Shown piece by piece: positions 1 to 8,479 of a stretch of DNA of 17,672 bases. Position 1 is the first letter of the stretch. Each line of letters begins with the position of its first letter. The notes beneath the pieces were generated by a model, which was not told the origin of the DNA, ran no database searches, and was given only the letters and a program-made list of their open reading frames with translations. Position numbers and translations under genes: made by a program. This stretch comes from an uncultured Eubacteriales bacterium (GTDB lineage: Bacteria; Bacillota; Clostridia; Lachnospirales; Cellulosilyticaceae): contig URVM01000040.1 of NCBI GenBank assembly GCA_900551325.1, forward strand, positions 1-17,672. Reading direction: 5' to 3'.

Positions 1-53
1 AGAGCAGAGGACTGAAAATCCTCGTGTCGCTGGTTCGATTCCGGCTCTGGGCA
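1..53 (+). tRNA. tRNA-Phe (GAA), 3' portion, truncated by the window edge
   Basis: The window opens inside the D arm. Visible parts are an anticodon stem (7-11 with 19-23), a seven-base loop CTGAAAA with anticodon GAA at 14-16, a short variable region, a T arm (29-33 with 41-45) around TTCGATT, the 3' acceptor strand TCTGGGC at 46-52, and discriminator A at 53. The anticodon reads Phe codons UUC/UUU. The 5' acceptor strand and most of the D arm lie upstream of the window. The bases after the discriminator are TAC, so CCA is not encoded and would be added after transcription. Confidence 0.95.
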
Positions 54-57
54 TACT

Positions 58-84
58 AAGCATCTCTTAGGAGGTGCTTTTTTT
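58..84 (+). terminator. Intrinsic terminator of the tRNA gene
   Basis: A hairpin of about 9 bp (58-66 with 71-79, one G-U pair, TTAG loop) is followed by a run of T to position 84. It lies five bases after the tRNA and closes that transcription unit. Confidence 0.9.
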
Positions 85-168
85 GTTATCTAAAAATAGC
101 TTACCTTTATCATACACTATACAGATTTACTACAAATTCTGAAAACTATTTTAAAAATATATAGAATA

Positions 169-177
169 TGTTATAAT
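169..177 (+). promoter_or_regulatory. Candidate extended -10 promoter of the sensory operon
   Basis: TGTTATAAT at 169-177 matches an extended -10 element (TG-N-TATAAT). The -35 position (about 149-154) is only TTTTAA, so the extended motif would carry recognition. The start would fall near 184, giving a leader of about 45 nt before the response regulator. A second TATACT lies at 192-197 and is an alternative. Confidence 0.45.
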
Positions 178-228
178 TTTAAATAAAACATTATACTATA
201 CTTTTAAATATAGCTATATGAGGTGTCT

Positions 229-1851
229 ATGGAACTGTATAAAGTTATACTAGTAGATGATGAAGAAGAAATTCGTAAAGGGATTATACGTAGAGTCAAA
301 TGGGAAGAGCTAGGTTTTACAATTGTAGGTGAAGCAGAAAATGGACTTGAAGCTCTAGAAGTTGTAGAGAAAACTTTACCTGATCTTGTTATTGCTGATA
401 TTAAGATGCCTTTTATGGACGGAATGGCTTTAACAAAGGAGCTACATGAAAGATTTCCAACTATTAAAGTCATTATATTATCTGGTTTTGATGATTTTGA
501 ATATGCAAGAGAAGCACTGAAATTAGGGGTTATGCGTTATATTTTAAAGCCTATTAATGGGATGGAAATGAATACCCTTTTACGAGAGATTAAAGTCATC
601 TTAGATGAAGAGATTTTATCTAAAACCAATCTTCATTCACTGAAGAATATTTATAAAAAGAGTTTACCTCTTTTAAAGGAACGTTTTTTAAGTGGGTGGG
701 TGGAAGCTCATATAGCCCTTGAAGATATTCAGCATAATCTTTATGAGTTAAATTTAGAAATAAATAGTGAAAGCTTGGTAGCTGTGGTCATACATCCAGA
801 TGAACTACATAAAAGAGAAATAAAACATGCCTTGATTAAAAACAAAAACATATTAAAACTGGCTTTATTTAATATTTGTGAAGAGATTACAGCCAAAGAA
901 GAACTAGGTATACTCTTTCCAAGACGAGAGGATCTTATTTTAATTGTTCCTTTAAGAAAAGGAGAAAATCCTAAATCAAGTAGTCGCCTTTTTAGAGGAT
1001 TAGAACAAATACGTCAGTCTATTAAAAAGTACTTAAATACAGCCATTACTATAGGGGTTGGAAATATATGTAGTGATCCTACTTATTTATATAAAAGCTA
1101 TGAAGCTGCTGTTTCTGCCTTAGATTACCGTATTACTATGGGGAGTAGTAAAATTATTTACATAGATGATATTGAACCTACATCATGTACCACTACTTTA
1201 CTTGAAGCTTATGATGAACATGATTTTTTAACTTTAATTAAACTTGGACAAGAAAACCATATACCTGTAGCTATTGATAAAATGTTTTCACAACTAGAAG
1301 GGGAGTATATGACTCTTCGTGAATACCAGCTTCATATGGTAAGACTTTTGGCAAATATTATTAAACTTGGGGGAAGTATGAAGGTGGATTGGCAAGACCT
1401 TCTACCACCTGACACTAATTTTTTAGAAGCACTTAGTAGACTTTGTACAAAAGAAGAAATGAGGCAGTGGCTTACTCAGTTTTGTCTTGCTATAGCTAAG
1501 CAAATTAATACAACCCGTAAGGCAAGTAAAAATGAGCTTATTGAAAAAGCTTTAAGCTATATTCATAGTCATTACCATGAGGAAAGCTTAAATGCCGAAT
1601 CTGTATGTAATGAATTACATATTTCTACTCATTATTTCTCAGCGCTTTTCAAGAAAGAGATGGATATTACCTTTAGTACCTATTTAACCCAAATACGTAT
1701 AGAAAAGGCTAAGGTCCTTTTACAAACGACAACTCAAAAAGCGTCTGAAATCGGTTGTGCAGTAGGTTATCCAGAAGGTCATTATTTTAGTTTTGTATTT
1801 AAAAAAATAACAGGATATGCCCCAACGGAGTATAGAAATGGAAAAATTTAA
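229..1851 (+). CDS. Two-component response regulator, YesN type (receiver plus AraC-family DNA-binding domain)
   Basis: A 540-residue response regulator. The N-terminal receiver has the acidic pair D10/D11, phosphoacceptor D57 (in IADIKMP), the switch residue S85 (LSGFDDF) and K107 (YILKPI). A middle region of about 300 residues has no motif I recognise and is typical of YesN proteins. The last 100 residues form an AraC/XylS double helix-turn-helix (SVCNELHISTHYFSALFKK, then a second helix-turn-helix ending GYAPTEYR). I chose ATG 229: GAGGTG lies just upstream at 220-225, and it removes two residues from the alternative GTG at 223, which overlaps that Shine-Dalgarno. The stop overlaps the following kinase gene by 14 bp, so the two are translationally coupled. 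It is the cognate regulator of that kinase and probably activates the downstream mglBAC operon (inference from position). Confidence 0.93.
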   Translation: MELYKVILVDDEEEIRKGIIRRVKWEELGFTIVGEAENGLEALEVVEKTLPDLVIADIKMPFMDGMALTKELHERFPTIKVIILSGFDDFEYAREALKLGVMRYILKPINGMEMNTLLREIKVILDEEILSKTNLHSLKNIYKKSLPLLKERFLSGWVEAHIALEDIQHNLYELNLEINSESLVAVVIHPDELHKREIKHALIKNKNILKLALFNICEEITAKEELGILFPRREDLILIVPLRKGENPKSSSRLFRGLEQIRQSIKKYLNTAITIGVGNICSDPTYLYKSYEAAVSALDYRITMGSSKIIYIDDIEPTSCTTTLLEAYDEHDFLTLIKLGQENHIPVAIDKMFSQLEGEYMTLREYQLHMVRLLANIIKLGGSMKVDWQDLLPPDTNFLEALSRLCTKEEMRQWLTQFCLAIAKQINTTRKASKNELIEKALSYIHSHYHEESLNAESVCNELHISTHYFSALFKKEMDITFSTYLTQIRIEKAKVLLQTTTQKASEIGCAVGYPEGHYFSFVFKKITGYAPTEYRNGKI

Positions 1852-3550
1852 AAGCATTAAAAGTCTTATGATTATATGCTTTACCTCAATTATGACTATA
1901 AGTATGGCCTTTACAGGTATGACCTTGTATAAGAAATTTAATGATATGGCTATTCTTTACGCAAGCCAATCAGCAGAGCAGCTTACAACGCAAGTAAAAT
2001 ATAGTCTAGATACCTATACTAGAAATATGATTGATATTTCTAACACCCTTTACTATAAGATGATCAAAAACCAAAGAATTGAAGTGGGACATTTTACTAA
2101 CCAAATGTCTATTATACATACCTCTAATAACAATATTGGGAACTTGGCCATTTTTAAGGAAACAGGTGAACTTATTGCTGCACATGGTTATATTGAGCTT
2201 AATCCAGATGTAAATGTTGCAGATCAGTCATGGTTTAAAAATGCCTTACTCAAACCAGAAAATGTACATTTTTCAAGCCCTCATCAACAAGAAGTATTTA
2301 AGGGAAGTGAGCCTTGGGTTATATCATTAAGTCGTGCCATCTCACTTAATGAAGCTGGGAATATTATTCAAGGTGTGCTGCTAGTGGATATGAACTTAAC
2401 AGGGATAGAAAATATTTGTGCACCTATTACAGATAGTCATATAGGTAAAATTTATATAGTAGCCCCTGATGGACAAATTGTTTATAGTCCACCTGAAGGT
2501 AGTGAGCCTATAGATATACAGTGGATTAATCAGAACTCAAAAGAACCTATACAAGTATTTAAGGAGAAAAAGTTATTAGTAACTAACCAAATTGCAGGTT
2601 ATACAGGCTGGAAGGTAGTTGGTGTATGGGATTTACAAAAGCTTCTTGTAGACTACCTAGCTTTTCAAAACTTTTTACTTCTAATTTTTGCTGTTGGTTT
2701 AGTTATGTGTATTTTAGGTACTTTATTTATTTCATCAAGACTTTCTGCCCCTTTATACAGGCTTCAGAAATCTATGAAGCTTGTAGAAGAAGGGAACTTT
2801 AATATTCGCCTTCAAGAAACTGGGGAGTATATTGTATCAGAGCTTTCTAAAACTTTTAATAAGATGGTAGAACGTATTGAAGGATTGAAACATGAAATTG
2901 TAAAAGAACAAGATCATAAGAGAAAAAAGGAAATGGAAGTGCTCCAGTCTCAAATTAATCCTCACTTTCTCTACAATACATTAGATTCTATTATTTGGTT
3001 AATTGAAGATGAAAGAACAGAAGAAGCTACAACTATGATTACAGCCTTATCGAGGTTTTTTAGAATAGGTATAAGTAGTGGTAAAAACATCATTACTGTA
3101 AGGAAAGAACTAGAACATGCTAGGAATTATTTAGCTATCCAAAAAATAAGATATAAGAGTAAGTTTGATTATAATATAGAGGCTAGCCCGGAAGTATTAG
3201 AGCTTCCTACCTTAAAACTCCTTTTACAACCACTTATAGAAAATGCTCTTTGCCATGGCATTGAATACATTCAACATAAGGGAGAAATTTCTATTAAAGT
3301 CTATGAGGAGGAAGGTACACTTATTTACCAAATTCAAGATAATGGGGTTGGTATTCCACCTCATATAATGGAACATTTACTAGATGAAAATTATAATCTT
3401 GAAACAAAAGGCTCAGGGGTTGGACTTAAAAATGTACATAAACGTATTCAGCTTTATTATGGCAATACATATGGGGTAAAGGTAGAAAGTGAATTAGAAG
3501 AAGGTACAAAGATAGAAATAAGAATACCTATAAGAGAGAATGAGGGGTAG
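1838..3550 (+). CDS. Sensor histidine kinase, YesM/LytS type
   Basis: A 570-residue membrane kinase. TM1 spans about residues 10-31, followed by an extracellular domain of about 245 residues with a Cache-like look (DQSWFKNAL, ISLSRAI), TM2 about 279-299, HAMP about 300-352, then a cytoplasmic His_kinase domain. The phosphoacceptor is H376 in QSQINPHFLYN. The ATP-binding lid has the N box PLIENALCHG (465-474), DNGVGIP (501-507) and GSGVGL (525-530). This is the histidine-kinase class that pairs with YesN regulators. I chose ATG 1838, which has CGGAG seven bases upstream. An in-frame ATG at 1817 lies deeper in the regulator gene and has no clear ribosome binding site. Its extracellular domain is the likely contact for the anchored sugar-binding protein encoded next. 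Confidence 0.93.
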   Translation: MEKFKSIKSLMIICFTSIMTISMAFTGMTLYKKFNDMAILYASQSAEQLTTQVKYSLDTYTRNMIDISNTLYYKMIKNQRIEVGHFTNQMSIIHTSNNNIGNLAIFKETGELIAAHGYIELNPDVNVADQSWFKNALLKPENVHFSSPHQQEVFKGSEPWVISLSRAISLNEAGNIIQGVLLVDMNLTGIENICAPITDSHIGKIYIVAPDGQIVYSPPEGSEPIDIQWINQNSKEPIQVFKEKKLLVTNQIAGYTGWKVVGVWDLQKLLVDYLAFQNFLLLIFAVGLVMCILGTLFISSRLSAPLYRLQKSMKLVEEGNFNIRLQETGEYIVSELSKTFNKMVERIEGLKHEIVKEQDHKRKKEMEVLQSQINPHFLYNTLDSIIWLIEDERTEEATTMITALSRFFRIGISSGKNIITVRKELEHARNYLAIQKIRYKSKFDYNIEASPEVLELPTLKLLLQPLIENALCHGIEYIQHKGEISIKVYEEEGTLIYQIQDNGVGIPPHIMEHLLDENYNLETKGSGVGLKNVHKRIQLYYGNTYGVKVESELEEGTKIEIRIPIRENEG

Positions 3551-3557
3551 ATATAGT

Positions 3558-4613
3558 ATGACAAGAAGGCGTATAGGGGGCTTAATATGTATACTAATGG
3601 TTATCCTTTTAGGTATGGGAGCCATTTTAACCTATTCAAATAAGCATCTTACCCAAGAAGAAGAACCGCTTCAAATTGGGATGGTACTATACAATGGAAA
3701 AGATCCTTTTATTTTACAAACTGCTAGTAAACTACAAGACTACATATGGACAATTAATAAGGAGACAGCTTCTAATCTTAGTCTACATATTGAAGATAGT
3801 GAGGGTAATCAAAAGTTGCAAAATGATCAAATTAACCATTTTATTGAAGAAGGGTATGACCTACTAATTGTAAATATGGTAGAAAGACAAGATGCCAGTA
3901 TGATTATTGATAAGGCTCAAAATGCAAATATTCCACTTATCTTTTTTAATAGGGAACCTGTACCACAAGATATTGAAAAATGGAATAAAGTAGCTTATGT
4001 AGGTTCAAGAGCTGAAGAAGCTGGTGCACTTCAAGGAACTGTTCTTGCAGATGCACTAGATGAAGGCCTTCTTGCAGATAAGAATAAAGATGGGAAAATC
4101 CAGTATGTTATGCTAGAAGGAGAATATGGACATCAAGATGCTATTTTAAGAACTTATCACTGTATTAAGACCCTTGAAGCAAGGGGATATGAAATGGAAA
4201 ACCTACGTACAGATACAGCTATGTGGGATAGGGAAGTAGCTAAAGGGAAGATGGAAGAGTGGTACACACTTCTAGGTGATAAGATTGAAGTAGTCCTTGC
4301 CAATAATGATGAAATGGCACTAGGTGCTATAGAAGTGCTAAAGGAAAAAGGGTATTTTAAAGATGGAAAAACTATACCTGTCTTAGGTGTAGATGGTTTA
4401 CCTGCAGCTTATGAAGCTATAATGGAAGGTACATTAACGGGGACAGTATTTAATGATTCAGGTGAGCAAGCCCTTTGTATGATTTATAAAGCTTGTGAAC
4501 TATTAGGCATAAAATTAGATGAAAAATACATACCTAAGACCACTACAGAAGGTCAATATTTCTGGGTAAAACATAGTATCGTAAAAAAACATACATTAGA
4601 AAGTAAAAAATAA
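3558..4613 (+). CDS. Membrane-anchored galactose/glucose-binding protein, probable sensory partner of the YesM-type kinase
   Basis: A 351-residue MglB-family periplasmic-binding-protein homologue. Compared with E. coli MglB as I remember it, it keeps every sugar contact: D49, F51, N131, H192, D194, R198, W223, N250, D279 and N299. It also keeps the calcium loop DKNKDGKIQ (174-182) and its distal ligand E244. The N terminus is MTRRR plus a hydrophobic segment (about 7-26) with no lipobox cysteine, so it is probably held by an uncleaved helix, unlike the MglB lipoprotein encoded downstream. Start: ATG 3558 has AGGGG ten bases upstream. ATG 3540, which overlaps the kinase gene, would add six residues and has only a weak purine stretch. 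It is the last gene of the sensory operon; its TAA lies inside the terminator stem. Sequence identity with the downstream MglB is obvious, especially in the second half. A sensing role is inferred from context. Confidence 0.88.
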   Translation: MTRRRIGGLICILMVILLGMGAILTYSNKHLTQEEEPLQIGMVLYNGKDPFILQTASKLQDYIWTINKETASNLSLHIEDSEGNQKLQNDQINHFIEEGYDLLIVNMVERQDASMIIDKAQNANIPLIFFNREPVPQDIEKWNKVAYVGSRAEEAGALQGTVLADALDEGLLADKNKDGKIQYVMLEGEYGHQDAILRTYHCIKTLEARGYEMENLRTDTAMWDREVAKGKMEEWYTLLGDKIEVVLANNDEMALGAIEVLKEKGYFKDGKTIPVLGVDGLPAAYEAIMEGTLTGTVFNDSGEQALCMIYKACELLGIKLDEKYIPKTTTEGQYFWVKHSIVKKHTLESKK

Positions 4614-4651
4614 TACAAGATGGGTGAAAGTCCATTTTGTATTATTTTTTT
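4612..4651 (+). terminator. Intrinsic terminator after the sensory operon
   Basis: A 12-bp stem (4612-4623 with 4632-4643, one G-U pair) with an 8-nt loop is followed by A and then seven T (4645-4651). The left arm begins inside the TAA stop of the anchored binding-protein gene. It separates the sensor genes from the transporter genes and allows independent expression. Confidence 0.88.
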
Positions 4652-4660
4652 ATGTTAAAA

Positions 4661-4728
4661 AATTCATAGAATTCACTAAAATATTGTATTCAAGTAAATA
4701 CTTATTCCCTCTAAAATAAAGGTATAAA
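4661..4728 (+). promoter_or_regulatory. Candidate regulated promoter region of mglBAC
   Basis: TATAAA at 4723-4728 is a plausible -10. No good -35 lies at the right distance, as expected for an activator-dependent promoter. Upstream, ATTCA occurs at 4662, 4671 and 4688; the first two sit in tandem as AATTCATAG and AATTCACTA. These could be half-sites for the AraC-type regulator, but the 9- and 17-bp spacings are not a known signature and AT-rich chance repeats cannot be excluded. A further ATTCA lies at 4741 in the leader. Confidence 0.3.
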
Positions 4729-4764
4729 GAATCTAAAAAGATTCAACTAAGTGGAGGTATAGTC

Positions 4765-5832
4765 ATGAAGATGAAAAAAGTTTTAAGTGTATTTTTAGCA
4801 AGTTGTATGATGATGGCATTTGTAGGTTGTTCTCAAGCTGGTAGCACACCTGCTGCTTCAGGAGAAACTAGTGGAGGAAGCTTACCTAAAATAGGAGTTA
4901 CAATTTACAAATATGATGATAACTTTATGACATTTACAAGAAATGCTATTCAAGATTCAGCTAAAGATAAGGCTGAAGTGACAATGAATGACTCACAAAA
5001 CGATCAAGCTAAGCAAAATGACCAAGTAGATACATTACTTGCAAAAGGTGTAGATGCACTTGTTATTAACTTAGTAGATCCAGGTGCAGCACCAACTATT
5101 GCAGAAAAAGCTAAAGCTAAAAATGTACCAGTTGTATTCATCAACAAAGAATACCCAGATGGAACAAATAAAATTGATTATGACAAAGCTTGGTATGTAG
5201 GTACAAACTCAGCAGAATCAGGTATTATTCAAGGTCAACTTATCATTGATGCTTGGAAAGCTAACCCTACTTGGGACAAAAACGGTGACCAAACTATTCA
5301 GTATGTAATGCTTATGGGTGAACCAGGACATCCAGATGCTGAAGCAAGAACAAAAGAATCTATTGCCTCTATTAATGCGGCAGGTATTAAAACAGAAGAC
5401 CTTGGTACACAAACAGGTATGTGGGATGCTACAAAAGGTAAAGAGCTAATGGAAACATGGTTAGCTGCTAAAGGTGATAGTATTGAAATGGTTATTTGTA
5501 ACAATGATGGTATGGCACTTGGTGCTGTAGAAGCATTAAACGCTGCAGGTTACTTCCAAGGAGATAAATATATGCCAGTTGTAGGTGTAGATGCTATCCC
5601 AGAAGCGCTTGAGCTTATTAAACAAAATAAAATGTTAGGAACAGTACTTAACGACCCACTTAACCAAGGAAAAGCTGCTGTAGAACTAGCACTTAATGCA
5701 GCACAAGGTAAAGATGTTTTAGAAGGTACAAGTTGGAAACTTGACGATACACTTGCTGTACGTGTACCTTATGTAGCTATAACAAAAGATAACTTAGGTG
5801 TAGCAGAAGAAGCTTACGGTTTGAATAAATAA
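4765..5832 (+). CDS. mglB: Galactose/glucose ABC transporter substrate-binding lipoprotein MglB
   Basis: A 355-residue solute-binding lipoprotein that captures galactose or glucose outside the membrane and delivers it to the MglC/MglA importer. The signal peptide ends in the lipobox FVGC with acylated Cys22, followed by a Ser/Gly/Ala-rich linker. The mature protein closely tracks E. coli MglB: IGVTIYKYDDNFM, MNDSQNDQAKQNDQ, GEPGHPDAEART. Sugar-pocket residues D52, F54, N127, H189, D191, R195, W220, N247, D276 and N296 are present, as are the calcium loop at 171-179 (DKNGDQTIQ) and E241. GTGGAGG ends seven bases before the ATG. It is the first gene of mglBAC, as usual for importers needing excess binding protein. 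Related family members take ribose or xylose, but the pocket argues for galactose/glucose. Confidence 0.95.
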   Translation: MKMKKVLSVFLASCMMMAFVGCSQAGSTPAASGETSGGSLPKIGVTIYKYDDNFMTFTRNAIQDSAKDKAEVTMNDSQNDQAKQNDQVDTLLAKGVDALVINLVDPGAAPTIAEKAKAKNVPVVFINKEYPDGTNKIDYDKAWYVGTNSAESGIIQGQLIIDAWKANPTWDKNGDQTIQYVMLMGEPGHPDAEARTKESIASINAAGIKTEDLGTQTGMWDATKGKELMETWLAAKGDSIEMVICNNDGMALGAVEALNAAGYFQGDKYMPVVGVDAIPEALELIKQNKMLGTVLNDPLNQGKAAVELALNAAQGKDVLEGTSWKLDDTLAVRVPYVAITKDNLGVAEEAYGLNK

Positions 5833-5841
5833 GGTAAGTAC

Positions 5842-5893
5842 AGGGGCTGTGGCGAACGCAACGATGTTTAAGTTATTTCGCTATAGCCCCTTT
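5842..5893 (+). promoter_or_regulatory. Strong intercistronic hairpin between mglB and mglA
   Basis: A 15-bp stem (5842-5856 with 5877-5891, two G-U pairs) encloses a loop of about 20 nt. It is GC-rich in an AT-rich intergenic space and starts nine bases after the mglB stop. Only three T follow, so full termination is unlikely. The expected role is a 3' barrier that stabilises mglB mRNA, or partial termination that lowers mglA and mglC relative to mglB (inference). Confidence 0.75.
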
Positions 5894-5922
5894 AGAATGA
5901 ACCAAAATAGGTGGTGAAAAAC

Positions 5923-7425
5923 ATGGCAGATCAAACATATTTACTTGAAATGAATCATATTACAAAGCAGTTTCCAGGGGTAAAAGCATTAGATGATGCA
6001 AACTTAAAGCTTAGACCAGGTACCGTTCATGCTTTAATGGGTGAAAATGGGGCTGGTAAGTCTACACTAATGAAATGTTTATTTGGAATTTACTTAGAAG
6101 ATGAGGGTGAAATTTATTTAAAAGGTGAACGCATTCATTTTTTAAATCCAAAGCAAGCCTTAGAACATGGTGTATCTATGGTGCACCAAGAACTTAACCA
6201 AGTAAGTCAAACCCGTGTAATGGATAATATATGGCTTGGCCGTTTTCCAGGGAATGGTCTATGGGTAGATGAAAGAAAAATGTATGAAGAAACAAAGGCC
6301 ATCTTTGATCATTTAGGCATTGAAGTGGATCCACGAGAAAAAGTAGGACATTTATCTGTATCTCAATGTCAAATGATTGAAATAGCAAAGGCTGTTTCTT
6401 ATAATGCAGAAATCATTGTAATGGATGAACCTACCTCTTCTTTAACAGAAAAAGAAGTAGATCATCTTTTTAGGATTATTAATCAACTTCGTGAACAAGG
6501 TTGTGGCATTATTTATATTTCACACAAAATGGAAGAGATTCTTCGAATTTGTGATGAAGTAACCATTATGCGCGATGGCAAGTGGATTGCTACCCATAAG
6601 GCAAGTGAACTTACAACAGATAAAATTATTAACCTTATGGTAGGAAGAGATTTAACACATAGGTTTCCACCTAAAACCAATGTACCTGGTGAGCCTATTT
6701 TACAAGTTAACAATCTTACAGCTTTCTATAAACCTACTATTGAAGATGTTTCTTTTGAACTTAGAAAAGGTGAGATTTTAGGAATAGCAGGACTTATGGG
6801 TTCAAAACGTACTGAGCTTGTAGAAACTTTATTTGGTATAAGAAAGAAAGAATCAGGTGAGGTATTCCTTCACGGACAACCTATAGAAAATAAAAATGCA
6901 AAAGAAGCTATTAAAAATGGTTTTGCTCTTCTTACAGAAGAAAGAAGAAAGACAGGTATTTTTGATGTATTAGATATACGTTTTAATGCCATGATTGCTA
7001 ACTTACCAAGGTATTGTAATGCTGCTGGTATAACAAAAGATCAAAAGATTAAAGAAGATACGGACTGGGTTATAGAGAGTATGAAAGTAAAAACACCTTC
7101 TCAAAGGGAAAAAATTAGGTCCCTTTCAGGTGGGAATCAGCAAAAAGTTATTTTAGGTAGATGGCTACTCACAGAACCTGAAATCCTTATGTTAGATGAG
7201 CCAACTAGAGGCATTGACGTTGGTGCTAAATATGAAATTTATCAACTCATTATAGATCTTGCAAATAAAGATAAAGGTATTTTAATGATTTCATCAGAAA
7301 TGCCTGAGTTACTAGGTATTACAGATCGTATTTTAGTTATGAGTAATGGAAAAGTTGCAGGCATTGTTGAAACAAAAAATACAACGCAAGAAGAAATCTT
7401 AACGCTAGCAGCGAAGTACTTATAG
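5923..7425 (+). CDS. mglA: Galactose/glucose ABC transporter ATP-binding protein MglA
   Basis: A 500-residue cytoplasmic protein with two ABC ATPase domains, as in MglA, RbsA and XylG. Domain 1 has Walker A GENGAGKST (40-48), a family-typical altered signature LSVSQCQM (144-151) and Walker B IIVMDEPTSSL (164-174). Domain 2 has the degenerate P-loop GLMGSKRTEL (290-299) normal in this family, signature LSGGNQQKV (401-409) and Walker B ILMLDEPTRGID (421-432). I chose ATG 5923, with AGGTGG eight bases upstream; a GTG at 5911 would start inside that site. It energises import through MglC. The stop codon TAG lies beside the mglC ribosome binding site, so the two genes are tightly linked. Confidence 0.95.
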   Translation: MADQTYLLEMNHITKQFPGVKALDDANLKLRPGTVHALMGENGAGKSTLMKCLFGIYLEDEGEIYLKGERIHFLNPKQALEHGVSMVHQELNQVSQTRVMDNIWLGRFPGNGLWVDERKMYEETKAIFDHLGIEVDPREKVGHLSVSQCQMIEIAKAVSYNAEIIVMDEPTSSLTEKEVDHLFRIINQLREQGCGIIYISHKMEEILRICDEVTIMRDGKWIATHKASELTTDKIINLMVGRDLTHRFPPKTNVPGEPILQVNNLTAFYKPTIEDVSFELRKGEILGIAGLMGSKRTELVETLFGIRKKESGEVFLHGQPIENKNAKEAIKNGFALLTEERRKTGIFDVLDIRFNAMIANLPRYCNAAGITKDQKIKEDTDWVIESMKVKTPSQREKIRSLSGGNQQKVILGRWLLTEPEILMLDEPTRGIDVGAKYEIYQLIIDLANKDKGILMISSEMPELLGITDRILVMSNGKVAGIVETKNTTQEEILTLAAKYL

Positions 7426-7436
7426 GGGGGATCATC

Positions 7437-8462
7437 ATGAAAGAAAAAAGTATAAAAAACTGGAATAAAAGTAGTATAACAGACTTTTTAATTAATAATG
7501 CAATATATGTTGTTCTATTCATTATTGTAGGCGTTATTATTTGTATGGATACTAAATTCCTATCCTGGGAAAACTTTGGATATATTATTACTCAAGCTTC
7601 AACACGTGTTATTTTAGCTTTAGGGGTTGCAGGACTTCTCGTTTTAGCTGGTACGGACCTTTCTGTAGGACGTATGGTAGGTTTATCTGCTGTTGTGACA
7701 GCTTCTTTACTTCAAGCACCTGACTATGCAAGAAGAATCTATCCTGACATGGCACAGCTTCCAATTTTTATACCTATCCTACTTGCTATCTTTCTAACAG
7801 GGTTAGCATCTACTATTAGTGGATATATTATTGCTAAGTTTAAAGTAACAGCATTTATCGTTACCTTAAGTATGCAGCTTATTATTTATGGTATGGCATC
7901 CCTATACTATGACTATACAGGTGGTTCACCAATTGCCAACTTAGATGAAGGCTTTAAACACTTTGCACAAGGAAGTATACAATTAGGAGTGATTAAAATT
8001 CCTTTCCTAGTTATTTATGCCCTTATTACTATAGGCATTGTATGGATTATTTGGAACAAAACAAGACTAGGTAAAAACATGTTTGCTGTAGGTGGGAATG
8101 AAGAAGCAGCAACTGTATCAGGTGTCAATGTTATTCGTACTATTGTTCTTGTATCTATGATCGCAGGTATTTTATATGGATTTGCAGGTGCACTAGAAGT
8201 AGCTAGAACAGGTAGTGCAACAAACAATATTGGTATTAACTATGAACTAGATGCCATTGCGGCCTGTGTAGTGGGTGGCGTATCCTTCAACGGTGGTGTA
8301 GGTTCTATAGCTGGTGTTGTAAGTGGTGTACTTATGTTCCAAGTTATTAACTATGGACTAAACTACGTAGATGTAAGCCCATACATTCAGTATATTATTA
8401 AAGGACTTATTATCGTTATTGCTGTAGCTATTGATACAAGAAAGTATATTAAGAAAAAATAA
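7437..8462 (+). CDS. mglC: Galactose/glucose ABC transporter permease MglC
   Basis: A 341-residue polytopic permease of the branched sugar importer family. It resembles E. coli MglC over its whole length: IALGVAGLLVLAGTDLSVGR, WNKTRLGKNMFAVGGN, EEAATVSGVNV, GSATNNIGINYELDAIAACV and VINYGLNYVDVSPYIQYIIKG (the last in two adjoining parts). Hydrophobic segments are spread along the chain, roughly eight to ten helices. The sequence between helices about 215-230 (EEAATVSGVNV) is the usual contact for the ATPase. AGGGGGG lies six bases before the ATG, eleven bases after the mglA stop. It forms the membrane channel of the importer with MglA and receives sugar from MglB. It is the last gene of the operon. 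Confidence 0.95.
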   Translation: MKEKSIKNWNKSSITDFLINNAIYVVLFIIVGVIICMDTKFLSWENFGYIITQASTRVILALGVAGLLVLAGTDLSVGRMVGLSAVVTASLLQAPDYARRIYPDMAQLPIFIPILLAIFLTGLASTISGYIIAKFKVTAFIVTLSMQLIIYGMASLYYDYTGGSPIANLDEGFKHFAQGSIQLGVIKIPFLVIYALITIGIVWIIWNKTRLGKNMFAVGGNEEAATVSGVNVIRTIVLVSMIAGILYGFAGALEVARTGSATNNIGINYELDAIAACVVGGVSFNGGVGSIAGVVSGVLMFQVINYGLNYVDVSPYIQYIIKGLIIVIAVAIDTRKYIKKK

Positions 8463-8479
8463 GAAAACTATAATGAGTG

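Noticed and set aside
5842..5893. True transcription terminator between mglB and mglA
   Set aside because: The stem is strong but only three T follow, and mglA and mglC are needed with mglB; partial attenuation or mRNA stabilisation fits better.
6790..6819. Inactivating damage in the second P-loop of MglA
   Set aside because: GLMGSKRTEL is the normal degenerate form in MglA/RbsA-type double ATPases and is not a mutation specific to this gene.
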